A stretch of 64,000 nt of DNA from Prauserella muralis (GTDB taxonomy: Bacteria > Actinomycetota > Actinomycetes > Mycobacteriales > Pseudonocardiaceae), in assembly GCF_003202285.1 (NCBI RefSeq), contig NZ_MASW01000001.1:744001-808000 (forward strand). The letters are read 5' to 3'. Positions 36,610 through 47,446 of this stretch are shown piece by piece. The notes beneath the pieces are model-generated. The model did not search any database and was not told where the DNA came from. It worked only from the letters and a program-made list of their open reading frames with translations. Within the stretch, counting starts at the first letter, position 1. Each line of letters opens with the position of its first letter. Both the position numbers and the translations under genes were made by a program.

Positions 36610-37790
36610 CAGGCCCCCCTGTCTCGCAACAGCGCGGTGATCTCCGGCCGCGGGTCGTGCTTGGCGACCGTGTCGGCGTACTTCTCCAGTGCGGCCTTGG
36701 CCTTGCCGTCCAGCTTGGCCGGGATGGCCACCTGCAGGGTAACCAGCAAGTCACCCTGTGTCCCGTCCCTTTTGACGATGCCCTTTCCGCGCACCCGCAG
36801 CACCCGCCCGTTGGCGGTGCCCGCGGGCACGCGCAGCGACACCTTCGACTCCAGTGTCGGCACGGTGATCGTGGTGCCGAGCGCGAGTTCGCTGAACTCG
36901 ACGGGCACGGTGATGGTCAGGTCGTTGCCCGACCGCCCGAACACCGGATCCGGGTTGACGTGCACCCGCACGTACAGGTCACCCGCCGTGGCGCCGCCCC
37001 GGCCCGGCTCGCCCTGCCCGGCCAGCCGGATGCGCTGGCCGTCGTCGACGCCGGCGGGAATCCGCACGGTCAGGGTCCTCGTCCGCGTGCTCACGCCCTC
37101 GCCGAGGCACTCCGGGCAGGGGTCGTCGATGATCGAGCCCCGGCCCCGGCAGTCCTGGCACGGCTCGGAGAACGAGAACGCGCCCTGGCTGCGGTTGACG
37201 AGGCCCACGCCCGCACACGTCGGGCACACCCGGGGCTGGGTGCCCGGCCGGGCCCCGTTGCCGCCGCACGTGCCGCACGTGGCCGGGCTGGACAGCCGCA
37301 GCGGCAGCGTCGCGCCCTTGACGGCCTCCGCGAAGCCGATCCGCACATCGGTCTCGACGTCGGCGCCCCGCTGGCCGCGGGCGGCGGTGGCTCCACCGCC
37401 GCCCCTGCGGCCGAACAGGTTGCCCAGCATGTCGCCGAGCCCGCCGAAGCCGCCGCTCGCGGCGCCCTGGCCGAAGATGTCGCCGAGGTCGAAGCCGCCC
37501 GCGCCGCCGGTGCCACCACCGCCGGGGAAGCCGAAGCCCCCGGCGCCACCGGTGCCGAACAGCCTCCTGGCCTCGTCGTACTCCTTGCGCTTCTCCGGGT
37601 CGGAGAGCACTCCGTAGGCCTCCGAGACGGCCTTGAACTTCTGCTCCGCCTCGGTGTTGCCCGGGTTGGCGTCGGGGTGGTTCTCCCGCGCCAGCTTCCG
37701 GTAGGCCTTCTTGATCTCCTCCTGCGAGGCGTCGGAGGAGACGCCCAGTTCACGGTAGAAGTCCTTGCCGATCCACTCCCTCGCGCTCAT
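36609..37790 (-). CDS. dnaJ: Co-chaperone DnaJ
   Basis: 393 residues. The J domain has the HPD loop ([12 protein letters not shown]) and starts with the DnaJ1-type extension [18 protein letters not shown] Gly/Phe-rich region (about 75-130) is followed by four CxxCxGxG zinc motifs ([32 protein letters not shown]) and C-terminal substrate domains. It delivers clients to DnaK and triggers its ATPase. Located 33 bp after grpE. Confidence 0.96.
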   Translation of the reverse strand: MSAREWIGKDFYRELGVSSDASQEEIKKAYRKLARENHPDANPGNTEAEQKFKAVSEAYGVLSDPEKRKEYDEARRLFGTGGAGGFGFPGGGGTGGAGGFDLGDIFGQGAASGGFGGLGDMLGNLFGRRGGGGATAARGQRGADVETDVRIGFAEAVKGATLPLRLSSPATCGTCGGNGARPGTQPRVCPTCAGVGLVNRSQGAFSFSEPCQDCRGRGSIIDDPCPECLGEGVSTRTRTLTVRIPAGVDDGQRIRLAGQGEPGRGGATAGDLYVRVHVNPDPVFGRSGNDLTITVPVEFSELALGTTITVPTLESKVSLRVPAGTANGRVLRVRGKGIVKRDGTQGDLLVTLQVAIPAKLDGKAKAALEKYADTVAKHDPRPEITALLRDRGA

Positions 37791-37823
37791 CGGGCGCCCC
37801 CTCCCTTCTTCGGGTCGTCGTTG

Positions 37824-38548
37824 TCAGCGTGCGTTCTCATCGGCGTCGACAGGCAGTTCGCCACCCACCGGCGGATCGATGGGCTCGCCGGGGGCCGGGG
37901 CCTGAGCCTGCTCCGAGGAGGGCTCGGAGGGCTCGTGGTCGGTGACCCCGACCAGCGCCGCCCGCAGCACCCGGTCGGAGAACCGGTAGCCGCGGCGCAG
38001 CACCGTGGTGACCGTCGGGCCGTCCACGTCGGGCGACGTGGTGTGCTGCACGGCCTCGTGGACGCTCGGGTCGAAGGGCTCGCCCTCCTTGCCGAACGAC
38101 TCGAGGCCGGCCTTCTCCAGCGCGCCGACGAGCTTGTCGGCGACCGACTTGAACGCACCGGTCAGGTCACCGTGCGCCTCGGCCCGCTCCAGGTCGTCGA
38201 GCAGCGGGAGCAGGTCGCCCACCACGGACGCCTTGCCCGCCACCGTCATCGCCTCCCGGTCGCGTTCGACCCGCCTGCGGTAGTTGGCGTACTCGGCCTG
38301 GACCCGCTGGAGGTCGGCGGTGCGCTCCTCCAGCTGCTTCTCCAGGTCCGAGGCCGGTGCCACGGACTGGTCCACCGTGGCCTCGCCGGCCGGGGGCCCA
38401 GGGGTGTCCGCCGCGGCGGGCACCTCCTGGGCCTCGTCCTGCCCCGGCTGCTGCCGGAGCTCACCGGTCTCCGGGTCGATCTTCCGGCGATCCCGCACGA
38501 CGACTGGCTCCTGTGCTTCCGCTCGCTCCGTGTCCTCGTGGCGTTCGG

Positions 38549-38552
<4 letters not shown>
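37824..38552 (-). CDS. grpE: Nucleotide exchange factor GrpE
   Basis: 242 residues, longer than average because of disordered ends. The N-terminal 70 residues are acidic and Pro-rich; a long coiled coil ([31 protein letters not shown], given in part) leads to the beta domain with FDPSVHEAV and [20 protein letters not shown]. It releases ADP from DnaK. The GTG start overlaps the dnaK stop by 4 bp (GTGA), so translation is coupled. Confidence 0.96.
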
Positions 38553-40423
<1,871 letters not shown>

Positions 40424-40477
40424 GTGTGTTCCCTCCTGCTACTTACGCCGCTGTCTGACCAGCGCTGTCGCTTCCAC

Positions 40478-40498
40478 GTTGAGTGGGGTTCACTCAAG
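40478..40498. promoter_or_regulatory. HAIR operator, dnaK-proximal
   Basis: GTTGAGT-N7-ACTCAAG, one arm base away from the perfect HspR inverted repeat, 55 bp upstream of the dnaK start. Confidence 0.92.
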
Positions 40499-40533
40499 TT
40501 GTATCCGGTGGCTACCCCAGGCGTCAAACCGGA

Positions 40534-40554
40534 CTTGAGTGAGGTTCGCTCAAC
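40534..40554. promoter_or_regulatory. HAIR operator, dnaK-distal
   Basis: CTTGAGT-N7-GCTCAAC, a second HspR inverted repeat whose centre is 56 bp from the first. Paired HAIRs upstream of dnaK are typical of Streptomyces and related genera. Confidence 0.9.
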
Positions 40555-40604
40555 CTTCCTGCCAGGCCCAACGAGCGGGCTCGCGGCATTGTTCCCGCCG
40601 GGTC

Positions 40605-41324
40605 TCAGGCCCGGGTGACGGTGACGTCGCCGCTGTCGGTGCCGAGGTCGAGCACGTTGCCCGCCGACGGGTCCTGCGTGATCTCGATGTCGCGGTCTCC
40701 GCTGTCCGAGTCGCCGTCCACCCGGTAGTCGCCCTCCGGCACGGCTACCCGCACGTCCCCGCTGTCCACGCTCACCCGCACGTCGCCGGGCTCGGACAGC
40801 GTCACGTCGACGTCGCCGGAGCTGAGGTCCGCCTCGACGGTCCCGCTGAGGCCCTCGCCGGTGAAGCTGCCCGAGTCGAGCCGGACGGTGACGGGCCCGG
40901 CCACGTCGCGGACGTCGATGTCGCCGGAGTCGGCCTCGACGTCGGCGCTCGCGACGCCCTCGATCGTCAGTTCTCCCGAGTCGACGTTCCCGGTGACCGT
41001 CGTGCCGCTCGGCACGAGCACCTCGTAGTCGACCGAGCAGCTCCAGTCCTCGCACGCGCCGAGGACGAGTGTCGTGCCCTCGACGGAGTAGGCGTCGCCG
41101 GGCCGGTCCCACCGGTACCGGAAGACCTGGCGCACCGTCGCCGCGTCGACGTCGGCCGCCCGGATCGTCACGTCCCCGCTGTCGCCGGCCACCCGCACCG
41201 TGCTGACGGGCTGGTCCAGCTCGGCAGTGGCCTCGGCCGTGGACGGCCACAGCCAGCCGAACGCCACCGCCACCCCGACGCCGATCAGCGCCACGCCCCC
41301 GACCGCCAGCCCCGCACGCCCCAT
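40605..41324 (-). CDS. DUF4097 anchored beta-helix protein
   Basis: 239 residues. One N-terminal membrane helix (GLAVGGVALIGVGVAVAFGWLW) is followed by an outside domain of repeating Ser-Gly-Asp turns: VAGDSGDVTIRA, NVDSGELTIEG, EADSGDIDVRD, SVDSGDVRVAV, GTDSGDVTVTR. These short beta-strand rungs match the DUF4097 putative adhesin-like solenoid. ATG 41324 follows GGGAGGA. Two Cys near residue 95 may be disulfide-bonded. Role unknown; it begins near and reads toward the dnaK promoter and ends 50 bp from a HAIR. Confidence 0.85.
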   Translation of the reverse strand: MGRAGLAVGGVALIGVGVAVAFGWLWPSTAEATAELDQPVSTVRVAGDSGDVTIRAADVDAATVRQVFRYRWDRPGDAYSVEGTTLVLGACEDWSCSVDYEVLVPSGTTVTGNVDSGELTIEGVASADVEADSGDIDVRDVAGPVTVRLDSGSFTGEGLSGTVEADLSSGDVDVTLSEPGDVRVSVDSGDVRVAVPEGDYRVDGDSDSGDRDIEITQDPSAGNVLDLGTDSGDVTVTRA

Positions 41325-41476
41325 GATGAGTCCTCCCGCCTCAACTTCCCTGCGCAGCTCAAGGTAGGGCGCACGGAACCCCGGGCACATCCGGGTCGGC
41401 CCCCGATTCCACCCTGAGGTTGTCCCCACCCTCGAACTAGCCTTGGCCCCGGAACCGATCACCGGAGGAGGAACGC

Positions 41477-42019
41477 ATGACCCGAGCGCAGAACCCGTAC
41501 GAGTCGCTGCCGTCCGTGCCGTCGTTCACGCTGCGCAGCGACGACGTGGCGGAGGGACAGACGCTGGCCGAACCGCACCGCAGCGGCATCTTCGGCGTCC
41601 CCGGCGGCGAGGACCGCTCGCCGCACCTGGCCTGGGAGGGCTTCCCGCCGGAGACCAAGAGCTTCGCCGTCACCTGCTTCGACCCGGACGCGCCCACCGG
41701 CAGTGGCTTCTGGCACTGGGCCGTGTTCAACATCCCCGCCTCGGTCACCGAACTGCCCTCCGGCGCGGGCGACGCGCAGGGTTCCGGCCTGCCCTCGGGC
41801 GCCCGGACGCTCGTGGGTGACGGTGGTGTCCGGCAGTACCTCGGCGCGGCCCCGCCTCCCGGCCACGGCCCGCACCGCTACATCTTCGCCGTGCACGCCC
41901 TCGACGTGGAGTCGCTGGACGTTGGGGAGTCGGCGAGCCCGGCCTTCCTCGGCTTCAACATGTTCGGCCACACGCTCGCCAGGGCGACCCTGACTCCGAT
42001 CTTCGAGAACAAGGGCTGA
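41477..42019 (+). CDS. PEBP-family (YbhB/YbcL) protein
   Basis: 180 residues. Anion-pocket motifs of the phosphatidylethanolamine-binding / Raf-kinase-inhibitor-like family: [25 protein letters not shown], and [18 protein letters not shown]. Bacterial members are cytosolic and of unclear role. The ATG follows GGAGGAGG. Monocistronic, with a hairpin terminator after it. Confidence 0.9.
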   Translation: MTRAQNPYESLPSVPSFTLRSDDVAEGQTLAEPHRSGIFGVPGGEDRSPHLAWEGFPPETKSFAVTCFDPDAPTGSGFWHWAVFNIPASVTELPSGAGDAQGSGLPSGARTLVGDGGVRQYLGAAPPPGHGPHRYIFAVHALDVESLDVGESASPAFLGFNMFGHTLARATLTPIFENKG

Positions 42020-42030
42020 AGGCCCGCGCA

Positions 42031-42057
42031 GGCGGGGCGCACCGCGTGTGCCCCGCC
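42031..42057. terminator. Hairpin between PEBP and tetR
   Basis: GGCGGGGCGCAC and GTGTGCCCCGCC pair over 12 bp (one G-T) with a 3-nt loop between the convergent genes. No T tract. Confidence 0.6.
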
Positions 42058-42075
42058 GCGCCTCGGCGCAGGGAC

Positions 42076-42636
42076 TCAGCGCGGTTTGAGCAGGTAGTCG
42101 ACGACCGGCCGCAGTTCCTCTGCCGTCGGCGGCTCGTCGTCGATGAGGCCCTGGATCAGCAGCCCGTCGATCCCCGCGAGGAAGACCCGGAAGGCCACCT
42201 CGTCGTCGTGCCGCACCATCGAGGTGAGCACGTCGAGCCAGCGTCGCGCGGCGGTCCGCAGCTCGGGGCGCCGCGCCGCCAGCAGGTACAGCTCGTACTC
42301 GGCCATCGTGCGCCCACGGCGCGGGCCGAGTGCCTCGGCGAGCAGGTTGGCGACCTCCTCCGCGCCCCTGCTGCCCCGCGAGCGGGCCCGGTCGATCATC
42401 CAGTAGACCTCGGTGGCCATGTCGCGGGCGCACTCCATGAGAGTGGCGATGAGCAGGTCGTTGAGGCCCGCGAAGTGGTAGGTGGTCGAGGTGGTCGGCA
42501 CCCCGGCCTCCTTGGCGACCGTGCGGTGGGTGACCCCGGCGACGCCGTCGCGTTCGATGACGCGCAGCGTGGCCTCGATGATCTCGCCCCGGCGCTTCTC
42601 GCCGCGCAGCTTGCGGCCGTCGACCTGGCGCCTCAC
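42076..42636 (-). CDS. TetR-family regulator
   Basis: 186 residues. HTH: RGEIIEATLRVIERDGVAGVTHRTVAKEAGVPTTSTTYHFAGLNDLLIATL. The PTTSTTYHFAG recognition helix is the type seen in repressors of SMR and other small exporters. The GTG start overlaps the stop of the SMR gene, which lies upstream, so exporter and regulator are one transcript and the regulator should repress its own operon. A palindrome ACGATCGT at 42981-42988 upstream of the SMR gene is the candidate site. Confidence 0.88.
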   Translation of the reverse strand: MRRQVDGRKLRGEKRRGEIIEATLRVIERDGVAGVTHRTVAKEAGVPTTSTTYHFAGLNDLLIATLMECARDMATEVYWMIDRARSRGSRGAEEVANLLAEALGPRRGRTMAEYELYLLAARRPELRTAARRWLDVLTSMVRHDDEVAFRVFLAGIDGLLIQGLIDDEPPTAEELRPVVDYLLKPR

Positions 42637-42962
42637 TGGGCGGCCCTGCCGAGTTCGAGCAGCACCACCCCGCCGATCAGCAGCGCGAGCCCGCCCACCA
42701 TGGTCAGGTTCATGCTCTCGTTGAGGAAGGCCGCGCCGACGATGGCCACGAGCGCGACGCCGATGGCCGACCAGATGGCGTAGGCGACGCCCACCGGCAT
42801 CCCGGCCTTGAGCGCCCGCGACAGGAGCACGAAGGCGATGCCGTAGCCGACCACGACGACGATCGACGGGACCGGTTTGCTGAAACCCTCGGACAGTTTC
42901 AGCGACACCGTGGCGGTGACCTCGGCCAGGATCGCCCCGGCGATCAGCAAGTACGCACCCAT
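42633..42962 (-). CDS. SMR-family multidrug exporter
   Basis: 109 residues, four membrane helices. The essential Glu lies in AGAILAEVTATVSLKLSEGFSKP, then the helix VGYGIAFVLLSRALKAGMPVGVAYAIWSAIG with the GVAYAIWSAIG signature. Dimeric proton-coupled exporters of the EmrE group expel quaternary cations. ATG 42962 is preceded by a TAGTCT hexamer 7 nt away; the ACGATCGT palindrome lies just upstream of it. Cotranscribed with the tetR gene. Confidence 0.92.
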   Translation of the reverse strand: MGAYLLIAGAILAEVTATVSLKLSEGFSKPVPSIVVVVGYGIAFVLLSRALKAGMPVGVAYAIWSAIGVALVAIVGAAFLNESMNLTMVGGLALLIGGVVLLELGRAAQ

Positions 42963-43113
42963 GCCACCGAGACTACCTGAACGATCGTCCCAATAACCGC
43001 GAGTTTTGCACCACATCAGTGGGACTTCCGGCCCCGCAATGGGTTACTGATCGGTAAGAAGCGTTAGGCTCCCGGAACCCACCACGCGAAGTCCCGAACC
43101 GAAAGGCCCGATC

Positions 43114-45402
43114 ATGGGTGCACTGCAGATCACGCTCGGCGTGATCGGCGTTGCCGTCAGCGTTGTCGCCTGGGGTGTGTTCGTCGCAGGTGTCCTGCGC
43201 CAGATACGCATCATCCGGCTCGGCCAGCCGGACGCCACACGCAACGGCCCGTTCGTTCCGCGGATGCGAACCCTGATCACGGAGTTCGTGGCGCATACGA
43301 GAATGAACAAGTTCCGCCACGTCGGGCCCTGGCACTGGCTCGTCATGTGGGGCTTCCTGCTCGGCTCGCTCGCGCTGTTCGAGGCCTACGGCGAGACCTT
43401 CGTGCCGCACTTCGCCTGGCCGATCATCGGCCACTGGGAGCCGTGGCAGCTGCTGCTCGAACTGCTCGGCCTCGGCACCGTGCTCGGCGGCGTGGCGCTG
43501 GCGATCATCCGGCAGCTCAACCACCCGCGCCGCGCCGACCGGCAGTCGCGTTTCGCGGGCTCCAACTTCGCCCAGGCGTACTTCGTCGAGGCCGTGGTGA
43601 TCATCGAGGGCATCGGCATCCTCGGCGTCAAGGCATTCAAGATCTCCAGCGGCATCGAGGATCCCGCACTGTGGTCGAGCTTCGTCACGCAGCCGCTGGC
43701 CGAGCTGCTGCCGACGAGCACCGCCGCCGTGTCGATCATGGCGCTCGTCAAGCTGCTCTCCGGCATGATCTGGCTCTACGTCGTCGGCACCACGCTGACG
43801 ATGGGCATCGCCTGGCACCGGTTCAGCGCGTTCTTCAACATCTACTTCAAGCGCGAGGACGACGGTGGCGTCGCCCTCGGCGCACTGAAGCCGATGATGA
43901 GCGGCGGCAAGCCGCTCGACTTCGAGGAGGCCGACCCGGAGAAGGACGTCTTCGGCGCGGGCAAGGTCGAGGACTTCAGCTGGAAGGGCTGGCTCGACTT
44001 CTCGACCTGCACCGAGTGCGGCCGCTGCCAGTCGCAGTGCCCGGCGTGGAACACCGGCAAGCCGCTGTCGCCCAAGCTGGTCATCACGCAGCTGCGCGAC
44101 CACGCCTACGCCAAGGCGCCGTACCTGCTCGCGGGTGGCCGCAAGGACATGACCGGCGAGGAGGTCGGGCTCACCGGCGACAACCCGTACGAGGGCATCG
44201 ACGTGCTGGCCCTCGCCGAGGCCGACCGCGCGCTCGTCGGGGACGACGGCGGCGTCATCGACCCCGAGGTGCTCTGGTCGTGCACCACCTGCGGCGCGTG
44301 CGTCGAGCAGTGCCCCGTGGACATCGAGCACGTCGACCACATCGTCGACATGCGCCGGTACCAGGTCATGATCGAGTCGAACTTCCCGACCGAGCTGAAC
44401 ACGATGTTCAAGAACCTGGAGAACAAGGGCAACCCGTGGGGCCAGAACGCCAAGGACCGGCTGGCGTGGGCCGACGACCTCGACTTCGAGGTGCCCGTGT
44501 TCGACGGTGAGTTCGGAGACGCCGAGTACCTGTTCTGGGTCGGCTGCGCGGGTGCGTTCGAGGACCGGGCGAAGAAGACCACGCGGGCCGTGGCCGAGCT
44601 GCTGCACATCGCGGGTGTCAAGTACGTCGTGCTGGGCCCCGAGGAGACCTGCACCGGCGACCCGGCCCGCCGCGCGGGCAACGAGTTCGTCTTCCAGATG
44701 CTCGCCCAGCAGAACGTCGAGGTGCTCAACTCGGTGTTCGAGGACACCGAGCAGGCCAGGCGCAAGATCGTCGTGACCTGCGCGCACTGCTTCAACACGC
44801 TCGCCAACGAGTACCCGGAACTGGGCGGCGACTACGAGGTCGTGCACCACACCCAGCTGCTCAACCGCCTGGTGCGCGAGAAGCGGCTCACGCCGGTGGC
44901 CCCCATCGCCGAGGACGTCACCTACCACGACCCGTGCTACCTGGGCAGGCACAACAAGGTGTACGAGGCGCCGCGGGAGCTGGTCGGCGCCTCCGGTGCG
45001 GCCCTGCGCGAGATGCCGCGGCACGCCGACCGGTCCATGTGCTGCGGCGCGGGCGGCGCGCGCATGTGGATGGAGGAGCGCATCGGCAAGCGGATCAACG
45101 TCGAGCGCGTCGACGAGGCCCTCGGCACCGCGCCGTCGAAGATCGCCACCGGGTGCCCGTTCTGCCGGGTGATGCTCACCGACGGTGTCACGTCACGGCA
45201 GAACGACGGCAAGGCGGGCGAGCAGGTCGAGGTCGTCGACGTCGCCCAGCTGCTGCTGTCGGCGGTGCGCCGCGGCGAGGAGCGCAAGCCGGTGCCGGTC
45301 GGCGCCGCCAGCTCCGGCGGTGAGGCCGAGCCCGACGGCAAGGCCGATGTCCCGACCGACGAGGCGCCCACCGGCACCGCGCAGGCCGAGGAGGACAAGT
45401 AG
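43114..45402 (+). CDS. etfD: ETF:menaquinone oxidoreductase-type Fe-S protein EtfD
   Basis: 762 residues. Five or so N-terminal membrane helices (1-240) carry His residues suited to heme; then two [4Fe-4S] motifs, CTECGRCQSQCPAWNTG and CTTCGACVEQCPVDIEH, and two CCG domains (VVTCAHCFNTLANEYPEL, YHDPCYLGRHNKVYEAPREL with CCGAGG). The layout equals mycobacterial EtfD (Rv0338c), which passes beta-oxidation electrons from ETF to menaquinone. The acidic C-terminal 40 residues are disordered. Acyl-CoA dehydrogenase genes elsewhere in the window supply the electrons. Monocistronic, own promoter. Confidence 0.93.
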   Translation: MGALQITLGVIGVAVSVVAWGVFVAGVLRQIRIIRLGQPDATRNGPFVPRMRTLITEFVAHTRMNKFRHVGPWHWLVMWGFLLGSLALFEAYGETFVPHFAWPIIGHWEPWQLLLELLGLGTVLGGVALAIIRQLNHPRRADRQSRFAGSNFAQAYFVEAVVIIEGIGILGVKAFKISSGIEDPALWSSFVTQPLAELLPTSTAAVSIMALVKLLSGMIWLYVVGTTLTMGIAWHRFSAFFNIYFKREDDGGVALGALKPMMSGGKPLDFEEADPEKDVFGAGKVEDFSWKGWLDFSTCTECGRCQSQCPAWNTGKPLSPKLVITQLRDHAYAKAPYLLAGGRKDMTGEEVGLTGDNPYEGIDVLALAEADRALVGDDGGVIDPEVLWSCTTCGACVEQCPVDIEHVDHIVDMRRYQVMIESNFPTELNTMFKNLENKGNPWGQNAKDRLAWADDLDFEVPVFDGEFGDAEYLFWVGCAGAFEDRAKKTTRAVAELLHIAGVKYVVLGPEETCTGDPARRAGNEFVFQMLAQQNVEVLNSVFEDTEQARRKIVVTCAHCFNTLANEYPELGGDYEVVHHTQLLNRLVREKRLTPVAPIAEDVTYHDPCYLGRHNKVYEAPRELVGASGAALREMPRHADRSMCCGAGGARMWMEERIGKRINVERVDEALGTAPSKIATGCPFCRVMLTDGVTSRQNDGKAGEQVEVVDVAQLLLSAVRRGEERKPVPVGAASSGGEAEPDGKADVPTDEAPTGTAQAEEDK

Positions 45403-45405
45403 GAC

Positions 45406-45897
45406 TCAGGGCGACAGCCCGTGCTCGAGCGGGTCCGTGGGCGTGAGCGGCTCGCGCTCGGCGACGTCGATCAGCGCGAGGCCGGTCTCGTCGTCGTAGC
45501 GGCGCGTCAGCTGGGCCGGTGTCTCGGTGATCGTCACCTCCAGCGTGGGCCGGACGGTGGCCTCCCTGAGGTGCCCGCCCCGCGTGCTGCCGTCCCGCAG
45601 GCCGAGCACGGCGTGGGCGTGCACCTGCCAGTCGCCGTCCGGGGCCCGCACGATGTCGCCGACCAGCGACAGCACCTCGGCCTGCTCGTCGACAGGGATG
45701 TCCTGGTACTGCTTCTCCTCCACGTCGAAGAAGGCCAGCGTGGCCTGGCTGAAACCGCCGATGGCGGTCAGTGACGCGGCCTGGAGCCGCTGCTGGTTCG
45801 CGAACGAGCGGAGCGTGCTCATCGCCGGGTCCCCGGCGGCGAGCACGACGACGTAGGTGCGGGAGGGCAGGTCACCGAGCGCTGCGAAGCCGGCCAT
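45406..45897 (-). CDS. PPC (DUF296) domain protein
   Basis: 163 residues. PPC/DUF296 core: TYVVVLAAGDPAMSTLRSFANQQRLQAASLTAIGGFSQATLAFFD, then HAHAVLGLRDGSTRGGHLREATVRPTLEVTITETP. The domain trimerises and in plants sits next to AT-hooks; bacterial members have no assigned reaction, but the conserved His in HAHAVLG and GGHL could hold a metal. ATG 45897 follows AAGGAAGG at eight bases. Convergent with etfD, 3 bp apart. Confidence 0.85.
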   Translation of the reverse strand: MAGFAALGDLPSRTYVVVLAAGDPAMSTLRSFANQQRLQAASLTAIGGFSQATLAFFDVEEKQYQDIPVDEQAEVLSLVGDIVRAPDGDWQVHAHAVLGLRDGSTRGGHLREATVRPTLEVTITETPAQLTRRYDDETGLALIDVAEREPLTPTDPLEHGLSP

Positions 45898-46093
45898 CGC
45901 AGTCACCTTCCTTCGTGATCCGGGTGAGCTATGCGGGTTGCCGCTGCGCACGCATGGGAAACCGGTTCGAAGGGAGGAACTCGGCGGTCCATTGTAGACC
46001 GGGCGGGAGCTGGACAGACCGGGTAACATGGTCCATCCTCGCAGTCAACGCAGCCCGCGGGGTCAGGTCAGCACCAGGCGAGGCGGACGAAGC

Positions 46094-46801
46094 GTGGGCA
46101 CCTCGGATGAGCAGCGCAAACGGGCGGACGGGCGACCCGTCGGCCGTTCTGGTGCGCGCTTTCCCTCCGCCAGACAGCGGGAGCGGCTGGGCTACGAGGA
46201 GCAGCAGCCCGAGGCCCAGGAGGACCAGTCCCTGCCGCCGGACGACGGGCCCCGCCAGCGCCGCGTGGGCCGGTCCGGCGCCCGGTTTCCCTCCGCGCGG
46301 CAGCTGGAACGCCTGGAGCCGGAGGAGCAGGCCGCACTGCCCCCGGATCCCGACCCGGAGCCGGCCCCGCCCGCACGGACGGGTGATCCTCCGCCCCGCA
46401 CGGAGCGGGTGCTCGCCGCAGCCGACCGGCACGCGGATGCCGAGGACGACGCCGCGGAGCAGCATCGGCTGCGGGTGCGCCCGTACGTGCTGACCAAGGG
46501 CCGCACGCGGGCCAGGGACGACCTGCACGTCGAGACGCTGATCTCCACCGACCAGCAGGCTCCGTGGAACCGGGAGCAGCTGAGCTCGGAGTACATGGCG
46601 GTCGGCAGGCTGTGCAGGCAACCCCGGTCGGTGGCCGAGGTCGCCGCCCTGCTCTCGGTCCCGCTCGGCGTGGCGAGGGTGCTCATCAGCGACCTCGCCG
46701 AGGCTGGTTACGTGCACGTCCACAGCAGCATGGCCACCGAGGGCGGCAGGCCCGACTACGTGCTCATGCAGCGGGTGCTGGAGGGGCTGCACCGGCTCTG
46801 A
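46094..46801 (+). CDS. DUF742 protein with duplicated N-terminal motif
   Basis: 235 residues from GTG 46094. The C-terminal DUF742 domain is clear: LRVRPYVLTKGRTRA, ISTDQQAPWNREQLSSEYMAV, and a winged-helix-like VAEVAALLSVPLGVARVLISDLAEAGYVHVH. The N-terminal half is Pro/Glu-rich and contains the motif VGRSGARFPSARQ twice, 45 residues apart, each followed by RL and a Glu-rich segment. DUF742 proteins normally sit in conservons (sensor kinase, roadblock, DUF742, GTPase); those genes are missing here, so this is an orphan. Confidence 0.82.
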   Translation: MGTSDEQRKRADGRPVGRSGARFPSARQRERLGYEEQQPEAQEDQSLPPDDGPRQRRVGRSGARFPSARQLERLEPEEQAALPPDPDPEPAPPARTGDPPPRTERVLAAADRHADAEDDAAEQHRLRVRPYVLTKGRTRARDDLHVETLISTDQQAPWNREQLSSEYMAVGRLCRQPRSVAEVAALLSVPLGVARVLISDLAEAGYVHVHSSMATEGGRPDYVLMQRVLEGLHRL

Positions 46802-46811
46802 GGCTTGCCTG

Positions 46812-46838
46812 AAGAAGTGAATCAGTGCTTCACTTCTT
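46812..46838. promoter_or_regulatory. 27-bp TetR-type operator
   Basis: AAGAAGTGAA and TTCACTTCTT form perfect 10-bp arms with a 7-nt spacer, ending 2 bp before the tetR GTG. The location suggests autorepression of the tetR-aidB-crotonase operon. Confidence 0.88.
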
Positions 46839-46840
46839 GG

Positions 46841-47446
46841 GTGGTGTACCGCCGCACCCCCAAGATCCAGGCCCGCATGGACTCGCAACGGGCCGCGATT
46901 CTCGACGCCGCCGTGGAAGTGCTGGCCGACTCCGGCTACGCGGGCTGCTCGATGGCCGCCGTCGCCGCCAAGGCCGGCGTGGCCACCGGCAGCGTGTACC
47001 GGCACTTCCCCGGCAAGGCCGAACTGGTCGCCGAGCTGTTCGGGCTGCTCGTCACCCGCGAGGTCGGCGCGGTGGAGCGGGCGGCGAACGAGCCCGGCGA
47101 CGTCGCCGAACGCGTGGTCGCCGTCGTCGAGACGTTCGCGAGCCGCGCCCTCAAGACTCCCCGGCTGGCCTACGCCCTGCTCGCCGAACCCGTCGACGCG
47201 CCCGTGGAGGCCGAGCGGCTGGTGTTCCGCAGGGCGTTCCGGGACGTCGTCGCACGCTGGGTGGGCGAGGGCATCCGCGCCGGGGTGCTGCCACCGCAGG
47301 ATGCCCAGCTCACCGCCGCCGCCATCGTCGGGGCCGTCGCCGAGGTGATGATCGGACCGCTCACCTCGCAGGACCCCGGCGCCGTCGGCGAACTCTCCAC
47401 CTTCACCCTCCGTGCGTTAGGAGCCCACGATGCCACCCACCCATGA
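46841..47446 (+). CDS. TetR-family regulator of fatty-acid-type operon
   Basis: 201 residues. HTH: QRAAILDAAVEVLADSGYAGCSMAAVAAKAGVATGSVYRHFPGKAELVAELF. The GTG start directly follows the 27-bp palindrome; the frame extends upstream across the palindrome but that part has no similarity. The 3' end overlaps the aidB-like gene by 17 bp. By position it should repress aidB and the crotonase gene until an acyl-CoA-type ligand binds; the ligand is inference. Confidence 0.9.
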   Translation: MVYRRTPKIQARMDSQRAAILDAAVEVLADSGYAGCSMAAVAAKAGVATGSVYRHFPGKAELVAELFGLLVTREVGAVERAANEPGDVAERVVAVVETFASRALKTPRLAYALLAEPVDAPVEAERLVFRRAFRDVVARWVGEGIRAGVLPPQDAQLTAAAIVGAVAEVMIGPLTSQDPGAVGELSTFTLRALGAHDATHP

